A DNA stretch of 64,000 nucleotides from CBDFNN01 sp965250215 (GTDB lineage: Bacteria; Bacteroidota; Rhodothermia; Rhodothermales; DATKEJ01). Shown here in pieces: positions 53,667-61,812 of this stretch. Under the pieces are notes generated by a model. It was not told where the DNA came from. It saw only the letters and a program-made list of their open reading frames with translations, and did no database searches. The stretch lies in assembly GCA_965250215.1 (NCBI GenBank), contig CBDFNN010000004.1, positions 1,178,001 to 1,242,000 of the forward strand. The letters are read 5' to 3'. A program made the translations under genes and the position numbers. Positions within the stretch are counted from its first letter, which is position 1. The number at the start of each line of letters is the position of its first letter.

Positions 53667-53922
53667 AGTAATTCAGATTTTCAGAACATCAGATTTTCAG
53701 AACGTCAGAATATAGGATGTCAGCGCTCGGATTCCAGACTAATCAGATTTTGAGCTCGCATTAGAATGAGTAAGCGAAGCCATTTAGATAATCGGAAGTC
53801 AAAATGTTAATTTCGGACATTCGGACATTCGGACATTCGGACATTCGGACATTCGGACATTCGGACATTCGGACATTCGTAAGTTCTGATGTTCTGGCTC
53901 TCTGAACATCAGATGTTCTGTT
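53667..53922. repeat. Octamer array filling an intergenic region, with a perfect 8 x 8-bp core
   Basis: The core 53813-53876 is eight exact copies of tcggacat. On both sides the sequence continues in 8-nt units with few slips: cagatttt, cagaacat, cagatttt, cagaacgt, cagaatat before it and tcgtaagt, tctgatgt, tctggctc, tctgaaca, tcagatgt, tctgttct after it. The array runs from the ATG of one oxidoreductase gene to the stop of the next. Copy number of the core is likely to vary between strains. Confidence 0.85.
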
Positions 53923-55209
53923 CTACTGTTCCCAACCCTTTCGATAAGTAGGATGAAGGAGAGCATTGGCCTCCTCATTGTCCGTCTTAAAGGCGACTGG
54001 ATCCCAATTTATCGTGCTCTGAGTCCGCAACGCAAGATTGCCGAGTAAGGCCATCTCAGTCAAAGGTCCAGCATGGTCAGCAAAGTTTGATCCAGCCTGT
54101 ATTCCTCCCTTGCACGCCTGAATAAACTCCTGATAGACTCCATCCGTTCGAGGATATTTTTCCTCTGGTATGTTGGCTAGATACTCTTCGTGCAGTGAGT
54201 TGGGATATAGTCGGATTCCATCTGGTCCACCTGGCACCAAAGTCCCTTTCGTGCCGACCCACATTTGACCGCCACCTGCCCAATAATCTTCCTCACCAAG
54301 ATGCTCGGGTTTGTGCGGTTTGAAGTTACCGTCGTACCACGTCATCTTAACGGGACCGCGCGACTCAATCGCATCAAAATAATATTCGATTCTAGACATC
54401 GCAGGTGCTGTTTCCTTAAAAAGAGGAGAAGACTCGGCACTGATGGTTTTGGGAGAACGAAGATCGAGTGACCAGAAGGGTGAGTCCATAGAGTGACAGG
54501 CAATATCACCAAGAGCTCCTGTACCGAAATCCCAAAATCCTCTCCAGGCGAAAGGATGATAGGCCGGATGAAAGGCTCGTTCCGGTGCCACTCCGATCCA
54601 CAAATCCCAATCCATGCCTGGGGGGACATGATACTTTTCAGTTGGCCGTTTAATGGCTTGAGGCCAAATGGGTCGATCGGTCCAAATGTGCACTTCCTCC
54701 ACTTCGCCAATCCAACCAGCCTCGTAGGCCTCTCTCGCAATACGGCACCCAGCTTCGGCATGGCCTTGATTTCCCATCTGAGTGGTCAAGCCTGTTCGTT
54801 TGGCGACCTTTTGCATCGTTCTTGCCTCACCAACCGTTCTTGTAAGGGGTTTTTGGGTGAAGCAGTGCTTGCCCATCTCCATAGCGATGACGGAGGCATA
54901 GGTATGCATGTGATCGGGTATGCAGATGACGACAGCATCGATATCTGGATGTTTGTCCAGCATCTTTCGGAAATCAGTATATCGAGGCGCTTTTGGTCTT
55001 CTGTTGACGGTCCATACCGCGTTGGAGAAGTCGACATCACAAAGAGCTACGATATTTTCATCCAGCAGATGTCCAAAGACTTCACCACCCATTCCGCCGC
55101 ATCCAATTGGTGCAATGTTTAGCGTATCGCTCGGAGCTTTGTGCCCAGGTCCGCCAAGGATTTTGCGGTCGACCAGATTGAAGTTGAGGTCTGGATTACT
55201 CTTTGCCAT
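53923..55209 (-). CDS. Gfo/Idh/MocA-family oxidoreductase, planctomycete/Bacteroidota surface-sugar type
   Basis: A 428-residue oxidoreductase with Rossmann motif LNIAPIGCGGMGGEV, VVICIPDHMHTYASVIAMEMGKHCFTQ followed by the KPLTRTVGEAR catalytic region, NQGHAEAGCR, and the second-domain signature VHIWTDRPIWPQ...GMDWDLWIGVAPERAFHPAYHPFAWRGFWDFGTGALGDIACH. This belongs to the large subgroup abundant in Planctomycetes and Bacteroidota; members with known function act on sugars. The usual twin-arginine leader of many relatives is absent; the protein begins MAKSNPDLNFNLVDRK. A broken copy of its 5' end lies at 57692-57850 with an 84-bp identical stretch. Confidence 0.87.
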   Translation of the reverse strand: MAKSNPDLNFNLVDRKILGGPGHKAPSDTLNIAPIGCGGMGGEVFGHLLDENIVALCDVDFSNAVWTVNRRPKAPRYTDFRKMLDKHPDIDAVVICIPDHMHTYASVIAMEMGKHCFTQKPLTRTVGEARTMQKVAKRTGLTTQMGNQGHAEAGCRIAREAYEAGWIGEVEEVHIWTDRPIWPQAIKRPTEKYHVPPGMDWDLWIGVAPERAFHPAYHPFAWRGFWDFGTGALGDIACHSMDSPFWSLDLRSPKTISAESSPLFKETAPAMSRIEYYFDAIESRGPVKMTWYDGNFKPHKPEHLGEEDYWAGGGQMWVGTKGTLVPGGPDGIRLYPNSLHEEYLANIPEEKYPRTDGVYQEFIQACKGGIQAGSNFADHAGPLTEMALLGNLALRTQSTINWDPVAFKTDNEEANALLHPTYRKGWEQ

Positions 55210-55228
55210 CGAGATTTTGTTTGGTTAA
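55145..55228. repeat. 84-bp perfect direct repeat, copy A
   Basis: Identical to 57786-57869. It covers the first 22 codons and 19 bp upstream of the oxidoreductase gene at 53923-55209. Together with copy B it flanks the T9SS protein gene. Confidence 0.9.
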
Positions 55229-55303
55229 GTCCAGATTACAAAAGCATGATCGAAATTCCCACTTTCAATTGCTTCCAAGGCCAAGATCCGATTGGTTGAG
55301 GCT

Positions 55304-57679
55304 CTATCTAATCAAGGTCACCGGGAAAGCAACCAATGCTTGGTCACCGGTTAGCTGGATCAAATATATTCCACTCGTCAGGTCTTTAGAATCGAAGCGG
55401 ACTTCTTGTCGAATCTGAGCTGGCACTTCTTCCTCAAGAAGTGTGACGACTTTTCGTCCGAGTTGATCAAAAACCTCAATCTTTACATTTTGTCGCATCC
55501 CGAGAATAAACGAAAAGCTCGTAATCGTCTTGAAAGGATTTGGGTAAGCATGCTTTAAGTCGATAGTGTTTGGAATCTCAATTTTAACCAATACAACAGA
55601 GCTATATTCGAAACTTCCATCGAAGTCGATTTGCTTGAGCCTAAATTCATAGATACCTGGATCGATTCCGGTAATCTGATAACTATAGTCATGGGTCTCG
55701 GTCGTGCTTCCCTGACCAGATACAAATCCAAGCTCTGTCCAAGGTTTACGACCACTGGAGTTTTTTTCAGACATCTCAATTACAAAGCCGCTGTTGTTGG
55801 TCTCGGTGGCTGTTTGCCACTTGAGTTCGATGTTGTCGATTATAATAATAGCGCTAAACCCAATCAACTCGACAGGTAGAGGAGCCATGTTCGAGGTACC
55901 AGGCGTGTCATTGGATCTGGACGCTGCCGGATCAAGTTCACCATAGTTCCAAGCCGTCAGACCATCAGGCAGTCGATAGGCATGTGCGGGTGAATTAAGT
56001 CCATTTGGCCCGACGGTATCCGTACAATAAGTAGCGTCGCCAGCCCCAATCGTTTGGATCAGAGCTATACAATTGGTGACGCTAGTCCATGGAGTTACGT
56101 CAAGGACTCCGTCGTCATCGGTATCTAAATCGTCACCTAAAGAGCCAGTAAAGCCCTCAGCTAAAAGGTGGGTTACATTATCGTTATTATCGAAATTCAA
56201 GGTAGTGGTCAAGTCGACACCACTTCCCAGAGAAAAGGTCGGTTCAGCTGCGAGAAAAAAGCCATCAGCAGGGACTATTTGACCTGTCAAATTCACTGCG
56301 CTTTCGATTGTCCCGTTACCTGAAGTGCCATCACCAATCACGATATAATACAGATCCGAAAGGCTCGCGCCAGCCTGACCCGATATCTCAAAATATTGGT
56401 CCGTGTCCGTGCCAGTTTGATCAATGCGAACTTCGTTAATTACGGGCTTGAGGCTGGGGGCTTCCACACTAATTATTGATGTTGCGATCGGAGTACCGAA
56501 ACCATAGTCCAGATTGACTTGAAGAAAGATTTGGCCGTCATCGGCCAAATCAACCGAGGGCCTAAAACTTAGAGCTTCTACATCATTCACGTAGGTCGCT
56601 ACAGGGTTGCCATCCTCGACTAAATCCCAGGATTGAAGAACAGTAACAGAGTTTGCTAAATCGGCGGCCTGTCCATAGAAGACTGCCTTCTGACCAGAGT
56701 CACTCCAAATGTGAACGACAAAACCGTCGTTATTAATGCTAGCTCCTATCAATTGGGCATTACTCGACAAATTTACACCGTCTATGGTATCACCTGATCT
56801 AATTGCAACGACGCCGTTGTGAGCAAGAGCCGATCTAGAGATACCCGTTTCATCTCGAATCAATCCGCTAAAGATGTAGTCGCCACTGTCGTTTATATTG
56901 ACGGTCCAAAACCCCCGGAGCCAAATCTCTCCACTGGAGCCTGTAGACGATCCTTCCTGAGAAACAATACTGCCGTCAACGTAAACAGCGAAATCGTCAT
57001 TTGTATTTCCTGGTGCCATATCGAGAACAGCAATTAAGTGGTCGTTGTTGTCCGATGAATCATAGTCTCTTTCTATTCTATAGATTGTCTGACCGTCGAC
57101 CATGTCATTGGAGCGTAAAATCCCGACTGGACTTGTGCCAGGGACATGTTTGTATATGACTCCTGTGGTACTTGTGCCAGCTGTCCAATAAGCAGTTCCG
57201 TCCGGACTCATTGTGGAGTTGCGAAGACTTGTGATGACAACTCCCGTTGGATAGTCCGGAGCTTGGTCACCCTCTTCTAACAGCAAACCATTCTCTGTCC
57301 ACAGGGCATCATTTGGAAAAAGCGGTCCGCAACAAATAACGGTATCAAAAATAAACCGTCCAGAATTACTGACCCCCATAGTGCGTGGAGCAGAAAGAGG
57401 TGGATAGAAAACTGTCTCATCCATAGATCGCCAAATCACCTCTTGGTCATACCAGAGAAAAGGACGACCAGCGAAATTGTCACGCGCATGATTTCCTACA
57501 AAACCAACTCTACCATTCCCATCAGTGAACGGAAAACGGAAATCCTCTATGATTCCATCTCCGTGCGAATCCCCTTCTGTTGCTACTACTGTAATCGGGA
57601 TCTGAGCAAGAATATCAGTTCTCGGCAGAGACAGAGCGATTAATGTTACTAGCAAGGTGAGCCCAAAGAAGAGTTTCAT
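55304..57679 (-). CDS. T9SS-exported protein with beta-propeller-like N-terminus and lamin-tail-like domain
   Basis: A 791-residue secreted protein (signal LIALSLPRTDILAQ). Residues about 25-420 are a repetitive beta-rich region with recurring short phrases (GFVGNHARDN, NDALWTENGLLLEEGDQAP, VYVDGSIVSQEGSS, HNGVVAIRSGDTIDGV), resembling the choice-of-anchor/DUF7453-like repeats found in exported proteins. About 435-590 resemble a lamin-tail domain (KPVINEVRIDQTGTDTDQYFEI). A fibronectin-like segment (LKWQTATETNNSGFVIEMSE) precedes the T9SS tail (HAYPNPFKTITSFSF...FDQLGRKVVTLLEE...SGIYLIQLTG). Function is unknown. The gene lies between two copies of an 84-bp direct repeat, which suggests it was inserted into, or left behind by rearrangement of, duplicated oxidoreductase genes. 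Confidence 0.75.
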   Translation of the reverse strand: MKLFFGLTLLVTLIALSLPRTDILAQIPITVVATEGDSHGDGIIEDFRFPFTDGNGRVGFVGNHARDNFAGRPFLWYDQEVIWRSMDETVFYPPLSAPRTMGVSNSGRFIFDTVICCGPLFPNDALWTENGLLLEEGDQAPDYPTGVVITSLRNSTMSPDGTAYWTAGTSTTGVIYKHVPGTSPVGILRSNDMVDGQTIYRIERDYDSSDNNDHLIAVLDMAPGNTNDDFAVYVDGSIVSQEGSSTGSSGEIWLRGFWTVNINDSGDYIFSGLIRDETGISRSALAHNGVVAIRSGDTIDGVNLSSNAQLIGASINNDGFVVHIWSDSGQKAVFYGQAADLANSVTVLQSWDLVEDGNPVATYVNDVEALSFRPSVDLADDGQIFLQVNLDYGFGTPIATSIISVEAPSLKPVINEVRIDQTGTDTDQYFEISGQAGASLSDLYYIVIGDGTSGNGTIESAVNLTGQIVPADGFFLAAEPTFSLGSGVDLTTTLNFDNNDNVTHLLAEGFTGSLGDDLDTDDDGVLDVTPWTSVTNCIALIQTIGAGDATYCTDTVGPNGLNSPAHAYRLPDGLTAWNYGELDPAASRSNDTPGTSNMAPLPVELIGFSAIIIIDNIELKWQTATETNNSGFVIEMSEKNSSGRKPWTELGFVSGQGSTTETHDYSYQITGIDPGIYEFRLKQIDFDGSFEYSSVVLVKIEIPNTIDLKHAYPNPFKTITSFSFILGMRQNVKIEVFDQLGRKVVTLLEEEVPAQIRQEVRFDSKDLTSGIYLIQLTGDQALVAFPVTLIR

Positions 57680-57691
57680 AATAGCAACTTA

Positions 57692-57850
57692 CTATTTAGT
57701 GCAGTGCAGATGGCCGAATACTTCACCGCCCATTCCACCACAACCAATGGGAGCGATGTTTAGCGTATCACTGGGAGCTTTTTATCCAGGTCCGCCAAGG
57801 ATTTTGCGGTCGACCAGATTGAAGTTGAGGTCTGGATTACTCTTTGCCAT
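57692..57850 (-). pseudogene. Broken 5' fragment of a Gfo/Idh oxidoreductase gene
   Basis: Read on the minus strand it begins exactly like the gene at 55209 (22 identical codons to ...KILGGPG), then meets a TAA at 57784-57782 where the intact gene has a His codon. Beyond it the same frame still encodes KAPSDTLNIAPIGCGGMGGE and VFGHL with many silent base changes, then diverges and stops. The mix of identical and silently diverged parts indicates an old paralogue whose 5' end was recently homogenised. Confidence 0.85.
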
Positions 57851-57869
57851 CGAGATTTTGTTTGGTTAA
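57786..57869. repeat. 84-bp perfect direct repeat, copy B
   Basis: Identical to 55145-55228, in the same orientation, about 2.6 kb away. It contains the start of the broken oxidoreductase fragment. Confidence 0.9.
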
Positions 57870-57950
57870 CCAAGATTACTAAACCGAAATGGGAATTCCG
57901 ATAGTCCGATTATCAGTTTGCCTGATTTAACAATTGATTTAATTAGTGGA

Positions 57951-58664
57951 TCAACCGCCTGGGAGAGTGGCTTCGACCCTCAAATCTATTGCACCTGTAG
58001 TGCACTGCTCAACACTATCAAGAGAATATATGCCGTGGTCGCGATCACCGGTCGGAGCATAGTCGAGAATCAACTCCACGCAACGACTTGATTCCGATAA
58101 TCCAATCTCTGGTCTCGAAAGTGACATAGAGACTGGAGCACCTGCAACTCCAACGAACTCTTTGCTTCCCCGAATTACGTCTCCATATCCGTGAGTTGAA
58201 ACGAGCTCACTATCTTCTCCACTAGGTAATTTGATTTGCGGTCTAGTAATGTTGTCCTTGCTTTGGAAATAGTACCTTAGAGTGCCGTCACCTGGTGTCC
58301 ACTCAAAACTTGACCGTGAATATCGAAGACTGTCCGTATTCGTGTGGCTTGAGCGCAGTACACCTTCAATGAAAATCTCAGCTCTTATGTCCCCATCACG
58401 TACTTCGCTCGTAGATAATACAAGCATCCGAGAAGCCTCTTCAACTCGGAATTCATAAGTCCAACCTGAACTGACGCTTGCTCCTGACCACCTGTTCTGC
58501 TTATCGAAGAATCCTACATAAACACTGACTCCATCACTACCAGACAGAGCATATCGGACCGAGACCAAGCCGTCTCCTTCTCCACCTGAGTCGCAGGAGG
58601 ATAGGACGAACATCCCTGTTACCAAGACGAAAAAAAGGTGGTTGATAGAGCAGTATTTCATCAT
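57951..58664 (-). CDS. Hypothetical lipoprotein
   Basis: A 237-residue predicted lipoprotein (signal ending VLSSC-D, followed by a Gly/Asp-rich linker SGGEGDG). The rest is beta-rich (SVRYALSGSDGVSVYVGFFD, YEFRVEEASRMLVLSTSE, IRAEIFIEGVLR), and two cysteines near the C-terminus (SRCVELILDY, EQCTTGAI) could form a disulfide. I do not recognise a family. It starts 12 bp after the LRR-fused exported protein gene, so the two are co-transcribed and probably meet at the cell surface. Confidence 0.62.
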   Translation of the reverse strand: MMKYCSINHLFFVLVTGMFVLSSCDSGGEGDGLVSVRYALSGSDGVSVYVGFFDKQNRWSGASVSSGWTYEFRVEEASRMLVLSTSEVRDGDIRAEIFIEGVLRSSHTNTDSLRYSRSSFEWTPGDGTLRYYFQSKDNITRPQIKLPSGEDSELVSTHGYGDVIRGSKEFVGVAGAPVSMSLSRPEIGLSESSRCVELILDYAPTGDRDHGIYSLDSVEQCTTGAIDLRVEATLPGG

Positions 58665-58676
58665 GACTAGCCTCGG

Positions 58677-61622
58677 CTACCTCAATTTGACCATCATTCC
58701 ATCGACTCTTTGCTCTCCAGCCACGAGCACATAGATGTAGGCTCCGCTGGCAAGTCCTTCTATTCTAAGTATAGCATTGTGAAGCCCTGCTTCCTGCATG
58801 CCCATCTCCATCGATATTAGTCGTTGTCCAAGAAGGTCATAGACAAAGATTTGTACATCAGAGGATGTTGAGAGCAGATACTGAAGCGTAGTTTCGTCGG
58901 AAAATGGATTGGGGAAATTACTGCCCAAGCTTATTTCTAAGGGAATTTCTTGGTCAACTTCGACGAGGTCTGAAGGCGAAATACCTGTGTAGGTTTGTGT
59001 GAAATATCGACCACTTCGTAAAGGGACACCGCCGGGAGTGCCAGAAATGGCTTTGTCGTCTTCAGTCTGATTAGCACCGACTCCCTGCAGGTAATAGAAG
59101 TAGTCGGTTGCAGGATTGAGATTTGTGTCGGTATAGTTCCTTATCTCACTTGGAAGGCTAGCAACTAGCTCATAACCACAGGCTGTAGCGGGGTTTTCTA
59201 GACAACCGGTGATGTAGAGGTTGTCTTCTCGGTCTTTGCTTCGATATAACTCCCAAGACAAAATAGCAGGTCCACCCGAGGCCGGCAGCCACTCAAGATC
59301 GATCTGATTTGGTGGTCTGCTCCATAGCTTGAACTCACTTGGTGCGCGAGGTGGTTCGGCAATGGGATAGTCGCTCATATCGTTGCTCGCTTGGTAGGCA
59401 TCACGCGCTCGGTAAAATGTCTGGAAAAGGGAGTCGCGCGCACTCATGACCCACTGGTTTTTCGTTTGTCTTTCGGTGCCTAGGAAAACCTCATCGTAGT
59501 TGAAAGGCTCATCAGAAATTACTCCGTCCCCGTTTGCATCAAAAGAGATCTGGTCTGATTCCCTCGAAGAGCCATTGGCCTTGTATGTCATCCCGATCTT
59601 AGTAGCTGCGTTAAAGCTAAGACCACCGATTCCCTCAGAGACGGTAATATTTATGCACTCATTTGGGCCCATGTCATAAGGACCGTATCCGGTAGTGGGG
59701 GAGAGACCTCCTGCAAGTCGATTGGTCAGACTGGCAACGGGATCGGAGGCCCAAAAGCTTCCCTCAGGATTCTCTCGATCGGCGAAATGTGGATAGGCCC
59801 TGTGGCATCCGACACACAAACGGTCGTCATCAAACATTTCGGGCGAAATGAGGGTATTTTCGTAGACCTCTCTATGTGTACCTTGGCTATTAAAAGGGTC
59901 GTCATTGCTAATCCATTGCATGATGGATGGCTGACTAGTGTCGTAGCTTGGGTCGCTTGCTGAACGGTCCGCATGAATGGTTGAACGACCGACCATGTTA
60001 GCATCTGCCAGACGGCCGACTGAATCTCCAGGCGCAATGCTTGGGTGATTGGAACGCAATAGAGGTCCTCCCATGTTGTCATATCCCCAGAATCCCCAAC
60101 TAGGGTCCGTTCCAGTCCATGAATACTGTGCTTGGAAATCCACCGGATATTCAGCGAATCCATCACCAACTACATCGTGGATGGTATAGCGCCCCCAAAC
60201 TTGAGCATTAGACGTACCCCACGCTGCCTGTTCCGAACCACGCCATCCATGTCTCCAATGAAAATAAACCTCCCTCAGCGTTTGATTGGGTAGCTCAACT
60301 TCGTCATCTCCATCCACGTTTCCCGTGTTGCAAAACTCATAGTCAATCAGATGATAGTTGTCATGGTACTCGTTTGCGTAAGCATAGATTTTCCGATCGA
60401 TTGTAATGCCTAGATCGGTTCGATTGATATTTTGGATCATTCTATCCGCCGCTAAACCTGGATTGATCTCATCTAAAACGGCTGGATTGTCCCTTGACAT
60501 CTTCCCATTGATCTCTACCCTGGTGTCCTCGTAGCGGCCTATGAGCTCATGTTGTAAGGGACTCGTATTGTTTGGGTCAATACCTCGGAAAAGCCGACCG
60601 CCGTTTCGATAGACATAGAAGGGGTATTCCCGGCCTTCGGGAGATACCCAATCTTTCACACCAATAGAGAATGTTCTTGATCGAATATGTCCAGCATTTC
60701 GAATGATTGCTGGGAAGGCCATTCCTTCCACCTCCTCGTCGTGGGATTCCAATTTTCCACCGTCGATGTGATAGGAATGGTGATAGGCGCCGATGTCCAG
60801 CCACTGGATCTCGAAGTCTTGAATTAGAGAAAATAGGACTGGGCTGGATTGTAATGTTAAGTCCGTTGCTAAGGTATTGCTTATTTCTAGATAGTAAGGG
60901 CCAATCGTTGTTGGCGTGATTTGGGCTATTATTAGTGAGTCTGTTGTTTCTCCTTCTAAGGCTACACTATCCAGATACCACTGGTATTGGTTGAACTCGC
61001 CGCCAAAGCCGCGTCTGTGTTTTATTTTCCCTGATTTTCCCTCAAATACAGTACTTGAATTGAAACGAATGGTGGGTCGTTGAGGTGCATAAGTAATTTG
61101 AAATCCTTGATTAATCTGCGGTTCTAAATCTTCAAAATCCAAACCGTTATTTTCGACTGAAAGAGATTTAAGAGAATTGATCCCACTGAAATCGGGGAGT
61201 GCCCAAATCGAGTTATCACTGAGATCAAGCAATTCTAGAAACTCAAATTCTGGAAACTCGGTCAAGTCAGTACCCGTGAGATTATTATCGGGAAGCTCTA
61301 TTCCGGTCACTCGTCCATTCGTGACAATAACACCATGCCAGTCTGCTAGATTTGGTGCAAGCAACCATCCAGAATTGTCAAACCAATCTGTTCCACGGAA
61401 TGCGCCATAGAAAGCGACAAGCGCCTCAACATCGGACGTGTCCGCGGCAATCGATGTTCGCTGATCTAGATTATCTGAATTTCCGGTCCATTTTAAATCA
61501 AGTCGATTTGACGTTTCATCTCCAGATAGATAGGCCATTCCAGATACGGTGGCAATCGTTGTCAGAATGGACACGACAAGAGACAAGTTATGTCTTCGCA
61601 ATAGTCTGTTCATATTGAACAT
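58677..61622 (-). CDS. T9SS-exported LRR-fibronectin protein with an internal CVGCH heme motif (copy 3)
   Basis: A 981-residue paralogue of the proteins at 33209 and 50446 with additions. An N-terminal signal/anchor segment is followed by a leucine-rich repeat region (about 50-165; ITGIELPDNNLTGTDL-type turns, LLDLSDNSIWALPDFSGI) and an Ig-like segment (FNQYQWYLDSVALEGETTDS). The shared beta domain comes next (FEIQWLDIGAYHHSY, YANEYHDNYHLIDYEF), then a fibronectin III domain and a T9SS tail (LGSNFPNPFSDETTLQY...VYDLLGQRLIS...SGAYIYVLV). Near residue 603 it has RLCVGCHRAYPHFADRENPEG, where the paralogues read RMWPHYADR without cysteines. CxxCH is the covalent heme-c attachment motif, so this copy may bind heme. 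The gene downstream encodes a lipoprotein. Confidence 0.8.
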   Translation of the reverse strand: MFNMNRLLRRHNLSLVVSILTTIATVSGMAYLSGDETSNRLDLKWTGNSDNLDQRTSIAADTSDVEALVAFYGAFRGTDWFDNSGWLLAPNLADWHGVIVTNGRVTGIELPDNNLTGTDLTEFPEFEFLELLDLSDNSIWALPDFSGINSLKSLSVENNGLDFEDLEPQINQGFQITYAPQRPTIRFNSSTVFEGKSGKIKHRRGFGGEFNQYQWYLDSVALEGETTDSLIIAQITPTTIGPYYLEISNTLATDLTLQSSPVLFSLIQDFEIQWLDIGAYHHSYHIDGGKLESHDEEVEGMAFPAIIRNAGHIRSRTFSIGVKDWVSPEGREYPFYVYRNGGRLFRGIDPNNTSPLQHELIGRYEDTRVEINGKMSRDNPAVLDEINPGLAADRMIQNINRTDLGITIDRKIYAYANEYHDNYHLIDYEFCNTGNVDGDDEVELPNQTLREVYFHWRHGWRGSEQAAWGTSNAQVWGRYTIHDVVGDGFAEYPVDFQAQYSWTGTDPSWGFWGYDNMGGPLLRSNHPSIAPGDSVGRLADANMVGRSTIHADRSASDPSYDTSQPSIMQWISNDDPFNSQGTHREVYENTLISPEMFDDDRLCVGCHRAYPHFADRENPEGSFWASDPVASLTNRLAGGLSPTTGYGPYDMGPNECINITVSEGIGGLSFNAATKIGMTYKANGSSRESDQISFDANGDGVISDEPFNYDEVFLGTERQTKNQWVMSARDSLFQTFYRARDAYQASNDMSDYPIAEPPRAPSEFKLWSRPPNQIDLEWLPASGGPAILSWELYRSKDREDNLYITGCLENPATACGYELVASLPSEIRNYTDTNLNPATDYFYYLQGVGANQTEDDKAISGTPGGVPLRSGRYFTQTYTGISPSDLVEVDQEIPLEISLGSNFPNPFSDETTLQYLLSTSSDVQIFVYDLLGQRLISMEMGMQEAGLHNAILRIEGLASGAYIYVLVAGEQRVDGMMVKLR

Positions 61623-61630
61623 GTATTCTT

Positions 61631-61806
61631 TTCAGAATATAGCTGGTCAGATCCTATAGAATCGAAGTAATCCGACTGTCCGATACTCCGATTTTTAGAT
61701 TCCTTCTCTGCCTTCTCTTCGGATATTCTGAATTTCGGATCATCAGAGAATCTGAAGCTCGGACAATCGGAAATTCGGTATTTCGGAAATTCGGATTTCT
61801 TATCTT
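61631..61806. repeat. Octamer array (TCNGANNN) between divergent genes
   Basis: Twenty-two 8-nt units in one unbroken register, including tccgactg, tccgatac, tccgattt, tcggatat, tctgaatt, tcggatca, tcagagaa, tctgaagc, tcggacaa, tcggaaat, tcggtatt, tcggaaat and tcggattt. It ends six bases before the ATG of the MFS gene and begins eight bases from the opposite start at 61622. Confidence 0.85.
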
Positions 61807-61812
61807 CGACCC

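Noticed and set aside
53813..53876. Regular repeats that could suggest a CRISPR array
   Set aside because: Units are 8 bp and directly adjacent with no spacers, and no cas genes are present; this is a microsatellite-like tandem array.
55145..57869. Mobile element bounded by the direct repeats
   Set aside because: No transposase, no terminal inverted repeats, and the repeats are coding sequence of an oxidoreductase; duplication and gene conversion explain them better.
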